Shown piece by piece: positions 16,959 through 26,182 of a stretch of 38,523 nt of DNA. Numbering within the stretch: the first letter of the stretch is position 1; every line of letters starts with the position of its first letter. The notes below the pieces were generated by a model that was given only the letters and a program-made list of their open reading frames with translations, was not told where the DNA came from and did no database searches. This stretch comes from Flexilinea sp. GTDB taxonomy: Bacteria; Chloroflexota; Anaerolineae; Anaerolineales; Anaerolineaceae. The stretch lies in NCBI GenBank assembly GCA_017432685.1, contig JAFRIR010000146.1:1-38523 (forward strand), read 5' to 3'. The position numbers and the translations under genes are program-made.

Positions 16959-19679
16959 TTATTCTATCGGTTCAGCAAGGATCACGCGGCGGTTCAGGTA
17001 ACCGCCATCGATCGTCTCATCCTCACAGGTGATCAGGACCAGGCTGTTTTCATGTACATCTCCGGCAATACCGGCAAAGCCGTCAGAAGCGATTTTATAA
17101 TTACCGTAAACACGGTAAGTCAGCGTTTGATCATCATCCGCGGTAATCATGATACGGCTGTTATTTTCCAGTGAACCAATGAGCAGGAACGGACCGGTCT
17201 CCGCAGTGTTCAAATGGTTATGTCCTGTCAGAATTGTGATACCTTCACCCGGCAAACTGCTTTGATCCAGCAAACCGGCAGCGCTGCCCAGCCACTGCAC
17301 CGGATAGTTTCCGTCAATTTCAGGAACCGTAACGATCTCTTCCATGACATCCAGTTCCGGTATTTGCAGCATCAATCCGGTCGAACCATAAGAAAGATCC
17401 TGCGGTTTTGCGGGCAAGGCAATCGGAAGCGTTGAGGAGAACCCGGTTGCCGGCAGCTGTACACCAAAAAGCCAGGAAAGATCACCGATGGGATAAAAAT
17501 CGATCGAATTCGGCGGGATCACCGGTTCCGGTGCTTTATTGACAGAAAGCCAGACAGCCCCACCCTTCGGAACGCTCAGGAAAAAGCGTCCGTTTTCATC
17601 CTGTTCCAGTGACGTCTGTTTGTCCTTGCCATTATAAGCAGCTGTGAGTTCATAACCATCTTTAGCTTTCAGGTAAACCTTCTGACCCTGCTTTTGTACC
17701 CAAAAATCATGGGATGTTTGAAGTTCTTCGCCGTCCTCATCCTCAACAGTAATTTTGTCTTCTGAGTCAGGTGCGATCTTGACGATATATTTGATGTTCA
17801 TTTCAACATTCTGATTGGCATTCCCGTTTTCATCCTGCGCGGCATTTCCACTGCTCAGTTCGATCTTCCAGACGGTCAGGTTCAGGTTGTCATTATCGGT
17901 ACCGTCATTATCAGCCTCATCGTTGACGATCACACCGGCCTTTTTCCCGGAGATGGTTTCGGTGACCAGAATGTCGGTAAAGGAAGAATTTTTGTCATCA
18001 CCAAAAGCATGAATATCCAGACCGTAGGTTGACCCGGTCAGATCCCCATATACTTCGACCGTGGTCATCCCATCATCATTCCAGGTTTCCATGCCGGTCG
18101 TTTCAGCGCTGCCCTGTACAGTAACATTTCCGTTGACAGTTATTGTCGTTTTCGGGCCGGTGACTTCCGCAGCGTGAGCGACTGTTTCCGTTCCGTCCGT
18201 TTTCTCATCTTCAGCAATGAACGCGCTTTCATCCGGATCGTTAAGAACGGAGATACCGATTGCTTCATTTCCGGAAACAGTCACATCATCCAACACTTCG
18301 ATGTTGATTTCGCCTCCGATATTGTCCGTGACAATTCCATAGGCGATGTAGTCCTGTTCGGAAGAAGAAACCTTTATTCCTTTCGTGATGTTGATCGACG
18401 TTTCAGCGGATTCTTCTGAATTCGAATAAATGCCGATGGTCTCAAAATCCCCGTCCGTATCCTGAGCGTTGATCATTCCTGAGACGACTATGTTCAATTT
18501 CCCGGAATCCGCATAGGTGTCGATGGCTTTCCCTCCGGCAAGGATATCTTTTCCAAAAGTGAAGACCGCTTCTCCCTTATCCCAGGCAGCGATACGGTTT
18601 CCATAATCGGTTTCCACGTTACCGGTAACGGTTACATTCACCTTCGCACCGTCAAAAGCCTCAACTTCATTACCGTATTCCATGCTGATCTGACCATTCA
18701 CCGTGACCGTAACATCCGCATCCTTTACGCCTGCGCTTACCGCGACCCCGGTGGAATTCACGGGTTCTGACGAATCGTCAACATTTATTTCCGGTTCATT
18801 ATTAACGTCATTCCAATTAATATCCCACAGATCATCTCCTGTAACCTCTTCGCCGGTGGTGGAACCGTCATATCCTTCTGAAAACTCCTCGCCGTTATTT
18901 ATATCAATTACTTCCCAGCCATCATTTTCATCATTTGCAGCCTTCAAAACGGCTGACTCTTCCGGATCGTCCGGGACGTCAATTCCGGAACCGTCATCAG
19001 CAAACACAAAATTATCGGTGATATTGCCATTGACGGTAACAGTGACCTTCGGAGCGTTTCCGGTATCAGCGATGTCTTTGTCTTCATCCGAAAGCTCAAC
19101 AGCGACCCCATATTCCTCAACATTGATATTACCGGTTTCAATCGTTGTGGATCCGGCACTGCTGTCAACAAAGACACCGACAACGCCTTGAATATCCGCA
19201 CTTTTCAAAGAAACGGTTCCGCCCTGATTTGAAGCGTAGAAAGCAGTATATCCGTTCAGATGACTTTCATTTGTAACATTCACTGTCGTATCGGATCCGG
19301 CTGCGATCTCGATCGCGGTTCCATCCGATTCAATTCCTCCGGCAGTAACTTCAACACTGCTGCCGGAATCTTCGGTTTCAATCGCGATTCCGGACTCAAC
19401 ACCGTAAACAGGGAGTGAATTTGCAGAAACTTTTATCTTTCCTTTTTTCTTAGCGGCAAGATACAAGCCGATATCTTCCGAATCGACAGGATCATTTAGT
19501 GTTACAGACTCCTCTGTTCCATCTGCCAACACGTAAATTCCGCTCTCATCATCAAAGAATTCATCGCAATCCGAACCAGTACATATGGGCTCCTCCTCCG
19601 CACAAACCGGAAGAACAAAAGCCGACACACAAAGCAGAAGCAGGGAAAACAGCAAGACAATACGCTTTTTATTTACCAT
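16959..19679 (-). CDS. Secreted adhesin-like protein with its own LPATG motif and C-terminal sortase domain
   Basis: A protein of about 906 residues. ATG 19679 is favoured over 19682 because GGAGG then has a 6-nt spacer. After a signal peptide (hydrophobic VLLFSLLLLCVSAFVLPV), residues of about 30-630 form Asp/Thr/Val-rich beta repeats of the type VTVTVNGNI ... GNEAIGIS, like a beta-helix adhesin. A small domain follows (to about 735). Next comes LPATGFSS at about 742 and a sortase domain (about 770-906) with TGHNHLN (His about 820), LITCED (Cys about 885) and NRRVI (Arg about 897), so the catalytic set is complete. Sortases cut LPxTG and attach proteins to the surface or to each other. Having substrate motif and enzyme in one chain suggests self-processing. 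It lies 17 nt after the subtilase gene. Confidence 0.88.
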   Translation of the reverse strand: MVNKKRIVLLFSLLLLCVSAFVLPVCAEEEPICTGSDCDEFFDDESGIYVLADGTEESVTLNDPVDSEDIGLYLAAKKKGKIKVSANSLPVYGVESGIAIETEDSGSSVEVTAGGIESDGTAIEIAAGSDTTVNVTNESHLNGYTAFYASNQGGTVSLKSADIQGVVGVFVDSSAGSTTIETGNINVEEYGVAVELSDEDKDIADTGNAPKVTVTVNGNITDNFVFADDGSGIDVPDDPEESAVLKAANDENDGWEVIDINNGEEFSEGYDGSTTGEEVTGDDLWDINWNDVNNEPEINVDDSSEPVNSTGVAVSAGVKDADVTVTVNGQISMEYGNEVEAFDGAKVNVTVTGNVETDYGNRIAAWDKGEAVFTFGKDILAGGKAIDTYADSGKLNIVVSGMINAQDTDGDFETIGIYSNSEESAETSINITKGIKVSSSEQDYIAYGIVTDNIGGEINIEVLDDVTVSGNEAIGISVLNDPDESAFIAEDEKTDGTETVAHAAEVTGPKTTITVNGNVTVQGSAETTGMETWNDDGMTTVEVYGDLTGSTYGLDIHAFGDDKNSSFTDILVTETISGKKAGVIVNDEADNDGTDNDNLNLTVWKIELSSGNAAQDENGNANQNVEMNIKYIVKIAPDSEDKITVEDEDGEELQTSHDFWVQKQGQKVYLKAKDGYELTAAYNGKDKQTSLEQDENGRFFLSVPKGGAVWLSVNKAPEPVIPPNSIDFYPIGDLSWLFGVQLPATGFSSTLPIALPAKPQDLSYGSTGLMLQIPELDVMEEIVTVPEIDGNYPVQWLGSAAGLLDQSSLPGEGITILTGHNHLNTAETGPFLLIGSLENNSRIMITADDDQTLTYRVYGNYKIASDGFAGIAGDVHENSLVLITCEDETIDGGYLNRRVILAEPIE

Positions 19680-19696
19680 CATGATCCTCCGTTTCC

Positions 19697-22336
19697 TTAT
19701 CTGCCATTGACAATTGCAGCCGGGCCATAGTATTCCTTTGTCTGCGTTGTATATTTACGAATCTGGAAATCATATCCCCGTCCTACGCTGACAGTACAGG
19801 AGAATTTTCCGTTCCCGGTTCTGCAGCCGGGTGTCCAGTTGCCGGAAGTGCCCGATTTCCGATATGCGACGATGATCCCGTTCGCAGCGCTGTCCGCTGT
19901 ACAGGAAACATTGGATGTATTCTTATTATTGATGGGATAGCCTACTTTCGTGTTGAAAGGTTTACTCATCGGAACAAAGAGGATCGGGGCTGATTCCGTA
20001 CTGTAAAAATTGATGTTTTTCTTCTTTCCATCCTTTGTGATACTGATCGTTCTGTAAGAATATGCCCGGACAGAATACAACCTTCCATTGACAAGACCTG
20101 TGATCTTGTGGGGCGTCGTTCCTTTGGTTACATTTTCCTGTTTGACAAGCTTTCCCGTTTTCTGATCGTAAATATTGTAATGAACATTGCCTGTTGAGTT
20201 TGTCTTCAGAGAAACGCCTTTATTCTCGGCTGTCGCTTCAGGCTTTGGCAGGGTTCCCTCAGGCCGTCCGTAGACTGAGGTAGATGCCCAGTGGTTTGTT
20301 TTTCCGATCGTAAAGGATCGTTTCAGAATCACCTTGTAGATTTGTCCGTTTTGTAAATTACTCCCGGAAATCGTGATGTAGGTGTAGTTTCCATTCTGTG
20401 TTGTTCTCATTTTGAGACCGTCAATTTTCTTTCCCTGAAGGGTTGTGACCTGTGCGGAAAAGTTTGCCTGACGGTTCATTCGATAAACTTTGATCGTGAT
20501 CGAATTGTTTCCTCCGGTGACCCAGCTGTAGTACGGCACATTCAGCCAGTGAATACGTCCAAAGGTGAGGACCGGTTTTTGGGTTACACCTTTTCCGTTT
20601 AGACGCTGCGAAACATTCTTATACGAAATATACTTCAAAAAATCGCCCGCGTCTTCCGGAGTCATTCCCGGATACATCTGCTTGACCAAAGCGATTGCTC
20701 CGGCAACCATGGGGGCTGCCATGGAGGTTCCGCTCTTGGACATCATATCTTTTGAATATCCGGCTGACAAAATATTCGTTCCCGGCGCCGCGATCGCAAC
20801 CAGGCTGCTGTGATTGGAGTAATTTGCGAGCAAAGGCTGGACTTTATCTGCCAGGGCGCTGACAGCATAAGCAGAGGTAACACAGGCTGCACTTCCGATC
20901 GCACCGGTATAGCTGTCGTTTCCGGCGGAAACAACCGGGAGCATTCCGGCCTGAACCATTTTGTCAAGATAATTTTTCTCCCAGTTACCGGTGTTGCAGG
21001 GGCCGGTATGCTTTACACTGTTCCCGTAGCTCATGTTCACAGCATCGATCTTATATTTTTTCGATAATTCAAGAAGATAATTATAAGAACGTGCTAAATC
21101 GGAGTTGTTGATATACGTTTTGCAGCATTGGTTGGGATGATTTGTTCCGCAGGAATATTTGGTTCTTTCTTTGCTGTCTTTGCAGGTCCAGACTTTTTCT
21201 GTATGAGACTGGATGGAGATAATATTGGCAAGCGGAGCGATCCCGTCCCGTCCTGCCGCGATCCCCGTCACATGAGACCCGTGGTCAAATGCGTTTGCTC
21301 TCCATGCCTTGAATGGTCCCGAGGCTCCTTTCCCTTCCGATCCGTCAGTACAGACCGACCGGAGTGTGTAATTACTGTATTTCTGAGCCTTGGAAAAACA
21401 TTTTTCGATGATCGATCTGCCGGAATTTGTGAATTGGGCATTTTGGTAATTAATTCCCGAGTCGATCACTGCGATCCATCTGCCTTTTCCGTTCAAACCC
21501 AACTTGTTTTGGGCGAAAGAAATGTTTGTCAGTTTGTCTGTATTTCCCTGAAGACCGACTGTTTTTTGAATGCTTTCATCGCTGTCTTCTTCTATAACAG
21601 GATCATCAAGATAGAATGGACCGAATTCAAAAATATCCAGCAGGTCCCGGTTATCCTTTGCATAACAAAGGATCGCGCTCAGACTGCCTGTCAAAGTAAC
21701 CGCATTTAACTCCGAAAGCGCTTCAGCAGATTCAATGCCGCATTTTTGTGCAAGAATGAGCTGCTCCTCTTCGCTCCCCTTTTTCACGGATGCAACAACA
21801 TCAAAATTTCGAGAGGAGAGGTTTTGGTAATCTTCATCATCTATCGGAGAATCGGCAACAAAATTCAGATAGCGGGTGAGCGTTCCGGCGCTGATCTTAT
21901 TCAAGTCCTGTTGGGACAGTCCAAGAAAATCAGAACCTGATTTTGTGACTGTGGGGTCCTTGGATATGGTATCGCCTACGGTGACTGTACAAACATCATA
22001 GGAAAACTGGTCAAAGCTTTCCGCAAAGATGCGTGCTTCACCCTCTGCAAGGGCTGTTATTGTTGCGGTCAGGGGATCGAGGCTGAGAACGCTTTCGTCT
22101 GATACATACCAGTCCAGTGTGGTCAGAACTGTATCTTCCGGTTCATATTTCACCTGAAAGGTGTAGCTTTCCCCGACAGCAAGCTGCAGGGATGAAACGC
22201 CAAGATCAATTTTTGTGATCGGTCCGGATGTTTCGGTATCCTCGTCCTGTGCTGTTACAGGAATGATACTGAACGATAAAGATATCAGCAGACTCAATAT
22301 GGCACAGAGTAAAAACAACCCTTTTTTTTCTTTCAT
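19697..22336 (-). CDS. Secreted subtilisin-like serine protease (S8) with Big_2 domain
   Basis: An 879-residue protein. Its signal peptide covers about 1-29. A bacterial Ig-like Big_2 domain spans about 40-120 (TKIDLGVSSLQLAVGESYTF). A propeptide-like stretch follows. The S8 catalytic domain (about 285-600) has AVIDSGIN (Asp292), FDHGSHVTGIAAG (His352), AGND (Asn473) and SGTSMAAPMVAG (Ser538), all in family order. A Cys-rich insert (about 384-407) probably forms disulfides. Two beta-sandwich or fibronectin-like domains follow (about 610-870). It would cut extracellular proteins or mature surface proteins of the cluster. The RBS AGGAG is 5-6 nt before ATG 22336. The gene is directly upstream of the sortase-adhesin, probably in one transcript. 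Confidence 0.92.
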   Translation of the reverse strand: MKEKKGLFLLCAILSLLISLSFSIIPVTAQDEDTETSGPITKIDLGVSSLQLAVGESYTFQVKYEPEDTVLTTLDWYVSDESVLSLDPLTATITALAEGEARIFAESFDQFSYDVCTVTVGDTISKDPTVTKSGSDFLGLSQQDLNKISAGTLTRYLNFVADSPIDDEDYQNLSSRNFDVVASVKKGSEEEQLILAQKCGIESAEALSELNAVTLTGSLSAILCYAKDNRDLLDIFEFGPFYLDDPVIEEDSDESIQKTVGLQGNTDKLTNISFAQNKLGLNGKGRWIAVIDSGINYQNAQFTNSGRSIIEKCFSKAQKYSNYTLRSVCTDGSEGKGASGPFKAWRANAFDHGSHVTGIAAGRDGIAPLANIISIQSHTEKVWTCKDSKERTKYSCGTNHPNQCCKTYINNSDLARSYNYLLELSKKYKIDAVNMSYGNSVKHTGPCNTGNWEKNYLDKMVQAGMLPVVSAGNDSYTGAIGSAACVTSAYAVSALADKVQPLLANYSNHSSLVAIAAPGTNILSAGYSKDMMSKSGTSMAAPMVAGAIALVKQMYPGMTPEDAGDFLKYISYKNVSQRLNGKGVTQKPVLTFGRIHWLNVPYYSWVTGGNNSITIKVYRMNRQANFSAQVTTLQGKKIDGLKMRTTQNGNYTYITISGSNLQNGQIYKVILKRSFTIGKTNHWASTSVYGRPEGTLPKPEATAENKGVSLKTNSTGNVHYNIYDQKTGKLVKQENVTKGTTPHKITGLVNGRLYSVRAYSYRTISITKDGKKKNINFYSTESAPILFVPMSKPFNTKVGYPINNKNTSNVSCTADSAANGIIVAYRKSGTSGNWTPGCRTGNGKFSCTVSVGRGYDFQIRKYTTQTKEYYGPAAIVNGR

Positions 22337-22405
22337 TTCCTCTCCTGAAATATTGATGATTCTCCGCTATTCACACGGGAGCGAGGGCGCTATCTATATG
22401 AAAGC

Positions 22406-22440
22406 GGGAGGACATTTCCGCTGCTCGAACTCGTCCTCCC
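22406..22440. other. Hairpin between zinc-ribbon gene and subtilase gene
   Basis: An 8-bp perfect stem (GGGAGGAC / GTCCTCCC) with a 19-nt loop, lying in the 128-nt gap. There is no T-run on either strand, so it may stabilise or process mRNA rather than terminate transcription. Confidence 0.4.
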
Positions 22441-22464
22441 GGCTGATACATGAATCGTAAAGAG

Positions 22465-22863
22465 TCAATTGAAAAAACCCAGCCAATTTGCCAGCAGCCA
22501 GAAGACGATCATGGCCGCAAAAAGTATTGCAAACATTTTCCAGGAATTTTTTATAAATTCTTTCGACTCTTCTGATTGCAGTTTTTTATTTTCCCGCCGG
22601 TCTTCCCGGGATTTGTCCAGTTCTCTTTCAACCATCCCGATAACGGAATCCACACTGCCTTTCAGGTCTACATTGACCGTATCAACATGATCGATATGCG
22701 CGTTCTGGATATTGAATTTTTGAATTGCTTTGTCTACGATAAAAGGCGTGCCGCAATATTGACATACCGCGGCTTCCTGTGACGGATCAAGTTGCAGCTG
22801 ACCGCCGCATTTTGGGCAAATACCGGGTACAAACTTGACTGATTGCTGTGTATTTTCGCTCAT
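22465..22863 (-). CDS. Small zinc-ribbon protein with C-terminal membrane anchor
   Basis: A protein of 132 residues from ATG 22863, or 136 from ATG 22875. GGATG-type purines favour 22863, but the choice is not firm. It has a zinc ribbon CPKCGGQL ... CQYCGTPF (about 15-45), a beta segment, a charged coiled coil (VERELDKSREDRRENKK), and one C-terminal transmembrane helix (FAILFAAMIVFWLLANWLGF). This tail-anchored layout resembles small zinc-ribbon proteins that act as membrane adaptors, but no function is established. It lies between the small secreted protein and the subtilase on the same strand. Confidence 0.75.
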   Translation of the reverse strand: MSENTQQSVKFVPGICPKCGGQLQLDPSQEAAVCQYCGTPFIVDKAIQKFNIQNAHIDHVDTVNVDLKGSVDSVIGMVERELDKSREDRRENKKLQSEESKEFIKNSWKMFAILFAAMIVFWLLANWLGFFN

Positions 22864-22885
22864 CTTTTCATCCATTCAATTTACA

Positions 22886-22914
22886 GGGGACAGTCCCTGC
22901 ATAGGACTGTCCCC
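22886..22914. repeat. GGGACAGTCCC palindromes, site 3
   Basis: GGGGACAGTCCC - TGCATA - GGACTGTCCCC in the 67-nt gap between the small secreted protein gene and the zinc-ribbon gene. Same repeat family as the sites near 14.8, 16.9 and 27.4 kb. Confidence 0.7.
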
Positions 22915-22930
22915 GACAAAATTCTGTGTT

Positions 22931-23479
22931 TTATTCTTCCGGGATCGGCTGAATTGAACCGATGATGAATCCTGAGAGAGAATTGACCTCCTCATTTGAA
23001 ATGGGGGTAATGGAGACCTGAAGATAGTGTGAATCCAATGATGTGGGAATCACAACAATCAGATGGTCAGTACCGCCGTCATAGAGCAAAATAGCATCCA
23101 AACCGTTGATCTTATAGAAACCGCCAAACTTTCTTTCTTCATGACCGTCGAGCGCCATTTCAGCGACTTCCGGCAGCGTTTCACATTCAAGATCACGGAA
23201 AGTCACAGGAATGTAAACACTGCCGTCATCAGTGCCGAACAGAGCTACAAAACCGTCTTCAAGCTGTTCATCTGTCAGTTCTACAGGCTCCAAACCGCCC
23301 GGGATCAGAAGCTGGATTCCATAATCATTTAAGGTATAAAACGTACCGCTGTATCCTGTGGCAATGAAATCCTCTTCCAAATCTTCCCAATTTGCAACAG
23401 TAGGATTATCCTGCGTCTGTGCCATCGCCGGAATGACAAACAAACATAAAGCAAGTACAATAATCAATATTTTTTTCAT
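22931..23479 (-). CDS. Small secreted protein of unknown function
   Basis: A 182-residue protein with a clear signal peptide (KKILIIVLALCLFVIPAMAQ, cleaved after AMA). The mature part is acidic and beta-rich, with LNDYGIQLLIPGGLEPVELT and a closing FIIGSIQPI. This resembles secreted proteins that carry a short alpha/beta domain for surface or lipid interaction, but I do not recognise a family. ATG 23479 is preferred because AAGGAG is then 7 nt upstream (4 nt for ATG 23482). It is the first gene after the two-component regulator pair and precedes the zinc-ribbon gene. Confidence 0.75.
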   Translation of the reverse strand: MKKILIIVLALCLFVIPAMAQTQDNPTVANWEDLEEDFIATGYSGTFYTLNDYGIQLLIPGGLEPVELTDEQLEDGFVALFGTDDGSVYIPVTFRDLECETLPEVAEMALDGHEERKFGGFYKINGLDAILLYDGGTDHLIVVIPTSLDSHYLQVSITPISNEEVNSLSGFIIGSIQPIPEE

Positions 23480-23586
23480 CATTTTTCTCCTTATATATTT
23501 TTTGGGATTTCATATGTATTGTTAAACCACATATTTTCCTATAATGATAATAAAACATTGACCGGCCAAAAACATGACAAAAAAGT

Positions 23587-24384
23587 TTATCTTGATCCGA
23601 AAACCAGCTGTCCTGTCGTTGCTTCTGCCCAACTGTACTGCGTCATGTATTCACCCGCAAAGGAATTGAGCGCTTCCATATTCCCATCTTTCATTCGATA
23701 GTAATCGCAATCCACCTTATCCCGCAGGATAGCCAGACAACCACTGCGTCGAACCAGGATGTCATCCATCCCGATGGATGACAGTGTATTTCTCAGATCC
23801 CCTACAAGATGCCGAAGACGATCCTTACCGGCGGTCATATCCGTTTCACCTTCCCAAAGATCAGTAATGATTTCCTCAGCAGTACAGACACCACCCTCGC
23901 GGTCGATCAGATATGCAAACAATTCTCTGGTTTTCTTACGCCCGAACAGGAGCGGCTTCTGGTTATAAAACACTTCAAAAGTCCCGAAGCAGCGTACCCA
24001 CAGTCCGTTTGGCAGCGCTTTACGTACCGGCATAATGTTTTCCATCTCCTTGCGAATGGCGTCCGCATCCACCGGTTTCATCACGTAGCCGCTGGTACGA
24101 ACCTGGATCGCGTCAAAAGCATAATCGGAATAGGCGGTGACAAACACAAACTTTGTTTCGGGGGATACTGTGCGGATCTGAGCTGCCAGCGCCAATCCAT
24201 CCAGCTGGGGCATCCTTATATCGGAAAACATCACATCCGGGTGAATACCCTGCTCACGAATCGCTTCGAGGGCATCCGTTCCGAGGCTGTAGTCCATGAT
24301 GTTCGCTTCCGGCACGGCTTCGGCAATGGCATTGTGCAGTACCATCAGTGCGATCGGCTCATCATCTATCGCAAAAATCAGCAT
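23587..24384 (-). CDS. Response regulator with SARP/BTAD-like output domain
   Basis: A 265-residue protein. The receiver domain (about 1-118) has the acidic pair IDDEP, the phosphorylation site SDIRMPQLDG (Asp55), the TAYSDYAFDA Thr, and the MKPVD lysine. An OmpR-like winged helix (about 128-225) with VRCFGTFEVF and RKKTRELFAYLIDREG is typical of the SARP/BTAD type found in Clostridia and Chloroflexota. The C-terminus ends in NSFAGEYMTQYSWAE. It would bind DNA after phosphorylation by the kinase encoded just upstream. The start ATG overlaps the kinase stop (ATGCTGA), a sign of translational coupling. Likely targets are the neighbouring secreted-protein genes, but this is inference from position only. 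Confidence 0.92.
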   Translation of the reverse strand: MLIFAIDDEPIALMVLHNAIAEAVPEANIMDYSLGTDALEAIREQGIHPDVMFSDIRMPQLDGLALAAQIRTVSPETKFVFVTAYSDYAFDAIQVRTSGYVMKPVDADAIRKEMENIMPVRKALPNGLWVRCFGTFEVFYNQKPLLFGRKKTRELFAYLIDREGGVCTAEEIITDLWEGETDMTAGKDRLRHLVGDLRNTLSSIGMDDILVRRSGCLAILRDKVDCDYYRMKDGNMEALNSFAGEYMTQYSWAEATTGQLVFGSR

Positions 24385-25658
24385 TTGTCCTTCTCCTCTT
24401 CCTTGGGTATGAGTATCCGGGCTGTCGTCCCTCTGCCGGATGCAGTGTCAAAAGTCAGTGTACCATGACAAACCCTCACGACCCGTTCCCGCACGTTTGC
24501 AATGCCTACATGATTATTTTTGTCTTCTGACAGACGGGCAGGGTCAAACCCCGGTCCATCATCGGTGACGGTAACCTCAAAATGATCGGAAAATTCGCGG
24601 GTGGCAATCGTCACCGTTCCTCTGCCCCCGGGATTCTCCCGTACTCCATGCCGCACGGCATTTTCCGCCAGCGGCTCTACAGTCAGAGCCGGAACACTGA
24701 AATCGGTGCAGGTGATGTCATAGTGTACGTCCAGCGCTTCTCCGAACCGGAGTTTTTCTATATCCAGGTACAGCCGTGTGTGTTCAAGCTCCTTTTCAAA
24801 GGGAATCGGTTCTGTTGCTTCAATCGAATCCATATTGCCGCGCAGATACCGGGCAAACTTCAGCGTTGCCTGTTTTGCCCGGTTCGCATCGATATCGCAC
24901 AACCCCACGATTACCGTCAAGGCATTATGCAGAAAGTGGGGCTTGATCTGACTGAGCATCAATTGGACACGCTGCCCGTCTTTCAATGCCTGTTCATGCT
25001 CCCGTACATATTGCTGGTGCAGCCAGATATAGTAAAACACACAGCAGTAAACGGTCGTGAGCTCCGTAAAGGTAATGAATCCATTCTGGTGGAACTGAGC
25101 ATCCAGCACCGGACCAAGGGCTGCAATGATGACATTGGTCAGGGGAATGATCGCTGCCTTTCCTCCCTCCCGGGCCCGCAGCTTCAGCATGAGGATCAGC
25201 ATTGAAAACAGCAGGAATCCGCTGACCCAGTGAGCGGTATAACCCAAAGGACCACGGTAAAACAAACCATCCGGGTTGATAAAGAAGGTCCAGGGTTTAA
25301 CAATTGCTGTCATATAAACAGCCGCGTTTATTCCCACCGGGATCCAGAAGAAACGACGTCTCGGGTCATCCCAGACGGTGTAAATGAAAAGCACAATGAC
25401 AACGGGGCGCATTGCGTAACTGTACACATCGAGGAGTGTATTTAAAGTGACATACTCCGGCTTCCAAGTCTCGGTTATCGCAATACAGATATTGTTGTCG
25501 ATGATCAGCGACAAAACGATGGCTTCGATGAGCAGGATCGTTCTTTTCAGAGAGCTTCTGAGATAGGGATCACTGCCGACTGCTATTCCGAGGCCGATCA
25601 GCGTCAGGACAGGGAGCAGAAGCGCAATGAACAGGTTTTGCAGCTGGATTTCAGACAT
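24378..25658 (-). CDS. LytS-like membrane sensor histidine kinase
   Basis: A 426-residue protein. The N-terminal 210 residues contain about six or seven hydrophobic helices (for example NLFIALLLPVLTLIGLGIAV), a multi-span membrane sensor. The His_kinase domain (PF06580 type) has LSQIKPHFLHNALTVI with the phospho-acceptor His. The ATPase domain follows, with EPLAENAVRHG (N box) and VTDDGPGFDP (G1), then NVRERV and GRGTTARI (G2). It senses an unknown signal and phosphorylates the response regulator whose gene overlaps its 3' end by 7 nt. The RBS before ATG 25658 is weak. Confidence 0.92.
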   Translation of the reverse strand: MSEIQLQNLFIALLLPVLTLIGLGIAVGSDPYLRSSLKRTILLIEAIVLSLIIDNNICIAITETWKPEYVTLNTLLDVYSYAMRPVVIVLFIYTVWDDPRRRFFWIPVGINAAVYMTAIVKPWTFFINPDGLFYRGPLGYTAHWVSGFLLFSMLILMLKLRAREGGKAAIIPLTNVIIAALGPVLDAQFHQNGFITFTELTTVYCCVFYYIWLHQQYVREHEQALKDGQRVQLMLSQIKPHFLHNALTVIVGLCDIDANRAKQATLKFARYLRGNMDSIEATEPIPFEKELEHTRLYLDIEKLRFGEALDVHYDITCTDFSVPALTVEPLAENAVRHGVRENPGGRGTVTIATREFSDHFEVTVTDDGPGFDPARLSEDKNNHVGIANVRERVVRVCHGTLTFDTASGRGTTARILIPKEEEKDKC

Positions 25659-25687
25659 AACGGCTACTTTGTTGGTGAATAGATATT

Positions 25688-26164
25688 TTAATGGTTGTTT
25701 TCAATTCCCCTTATCCTGTTGGCTTCTTCTAAAATTTTTTCCGCCCAGAGCGGATCGGGCTCGCTTACACGGAGAACGTGGAAACCATATTCCCGTCCGT
25801 TTTTCACAACGGTTTCCTCATCATCAATATGCAGACCGATCCGGTAGTAACTGGGCAATTTTGAGGGGAGCCGTTCTTTTTTATTCCGCTGCACTTCCCG
25901 CTCATGCCGGGTCCCGTTGATGATTTTATCAAACTTTACATGATAATGCCGGAAAAGCCACCTGATATAACGTTCCCGGCGATAAGAAGAGGTATAAACC
26001 CAGACTTCAAATTTCTGTTTTTTCAGTTGGTGGATCAGGTCCACCGTACCCTTTCGCAGCCGATCCGGGTACAAACGGTCAAACGGATGATGAAGAAGCG
26101 GTTCGATCTCGAAATACCTCGGATCTACAAAAAGGACACCGTCTAAATCGAAGGAAATAATCAT
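25688..26164 (-). CDS. Small HAD-superfamily phosphatase-like protein
   Basis: A 158-residue protein. ATG 26164 is chosen because AGGAAAAGG lies 7 nt upstream; the codon before it would be a TTG. Motif I, IISFDLDGVLFVD, has the nucleophile Asp and the second Asp. Motif II is VYTSSYRRERY. The late acidic motif is IGLHIDDEE. The compact size and cap-free layout point to a phosphatase or polynucleotide-end phosphatase of the HAD fold; the substrate is unknown. It lies 18 nt after the ParB-like/HAD fusion gene, to whose C-terminal half it is clearly homologous, so the two form a tandem pair. Confidence 0.8.
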   Translation of the reverse strand: MIISFDLDGVLFVDPRYFEIEPLLHHPFDRLYPDRLRKGTVDLIHQLKKQKFEVWVYTSSYRRERYIRWLFRHYHVKFDKIINGTRHEREVQRNKKERLPSKLPSYYRIGLHIDDEETVVKNGREYGFHVLRVSEPDPLWAEKILEEANRIRGIENNH

Positions 26165-26182
26165 CAAAAAACCTTTTCCTGC

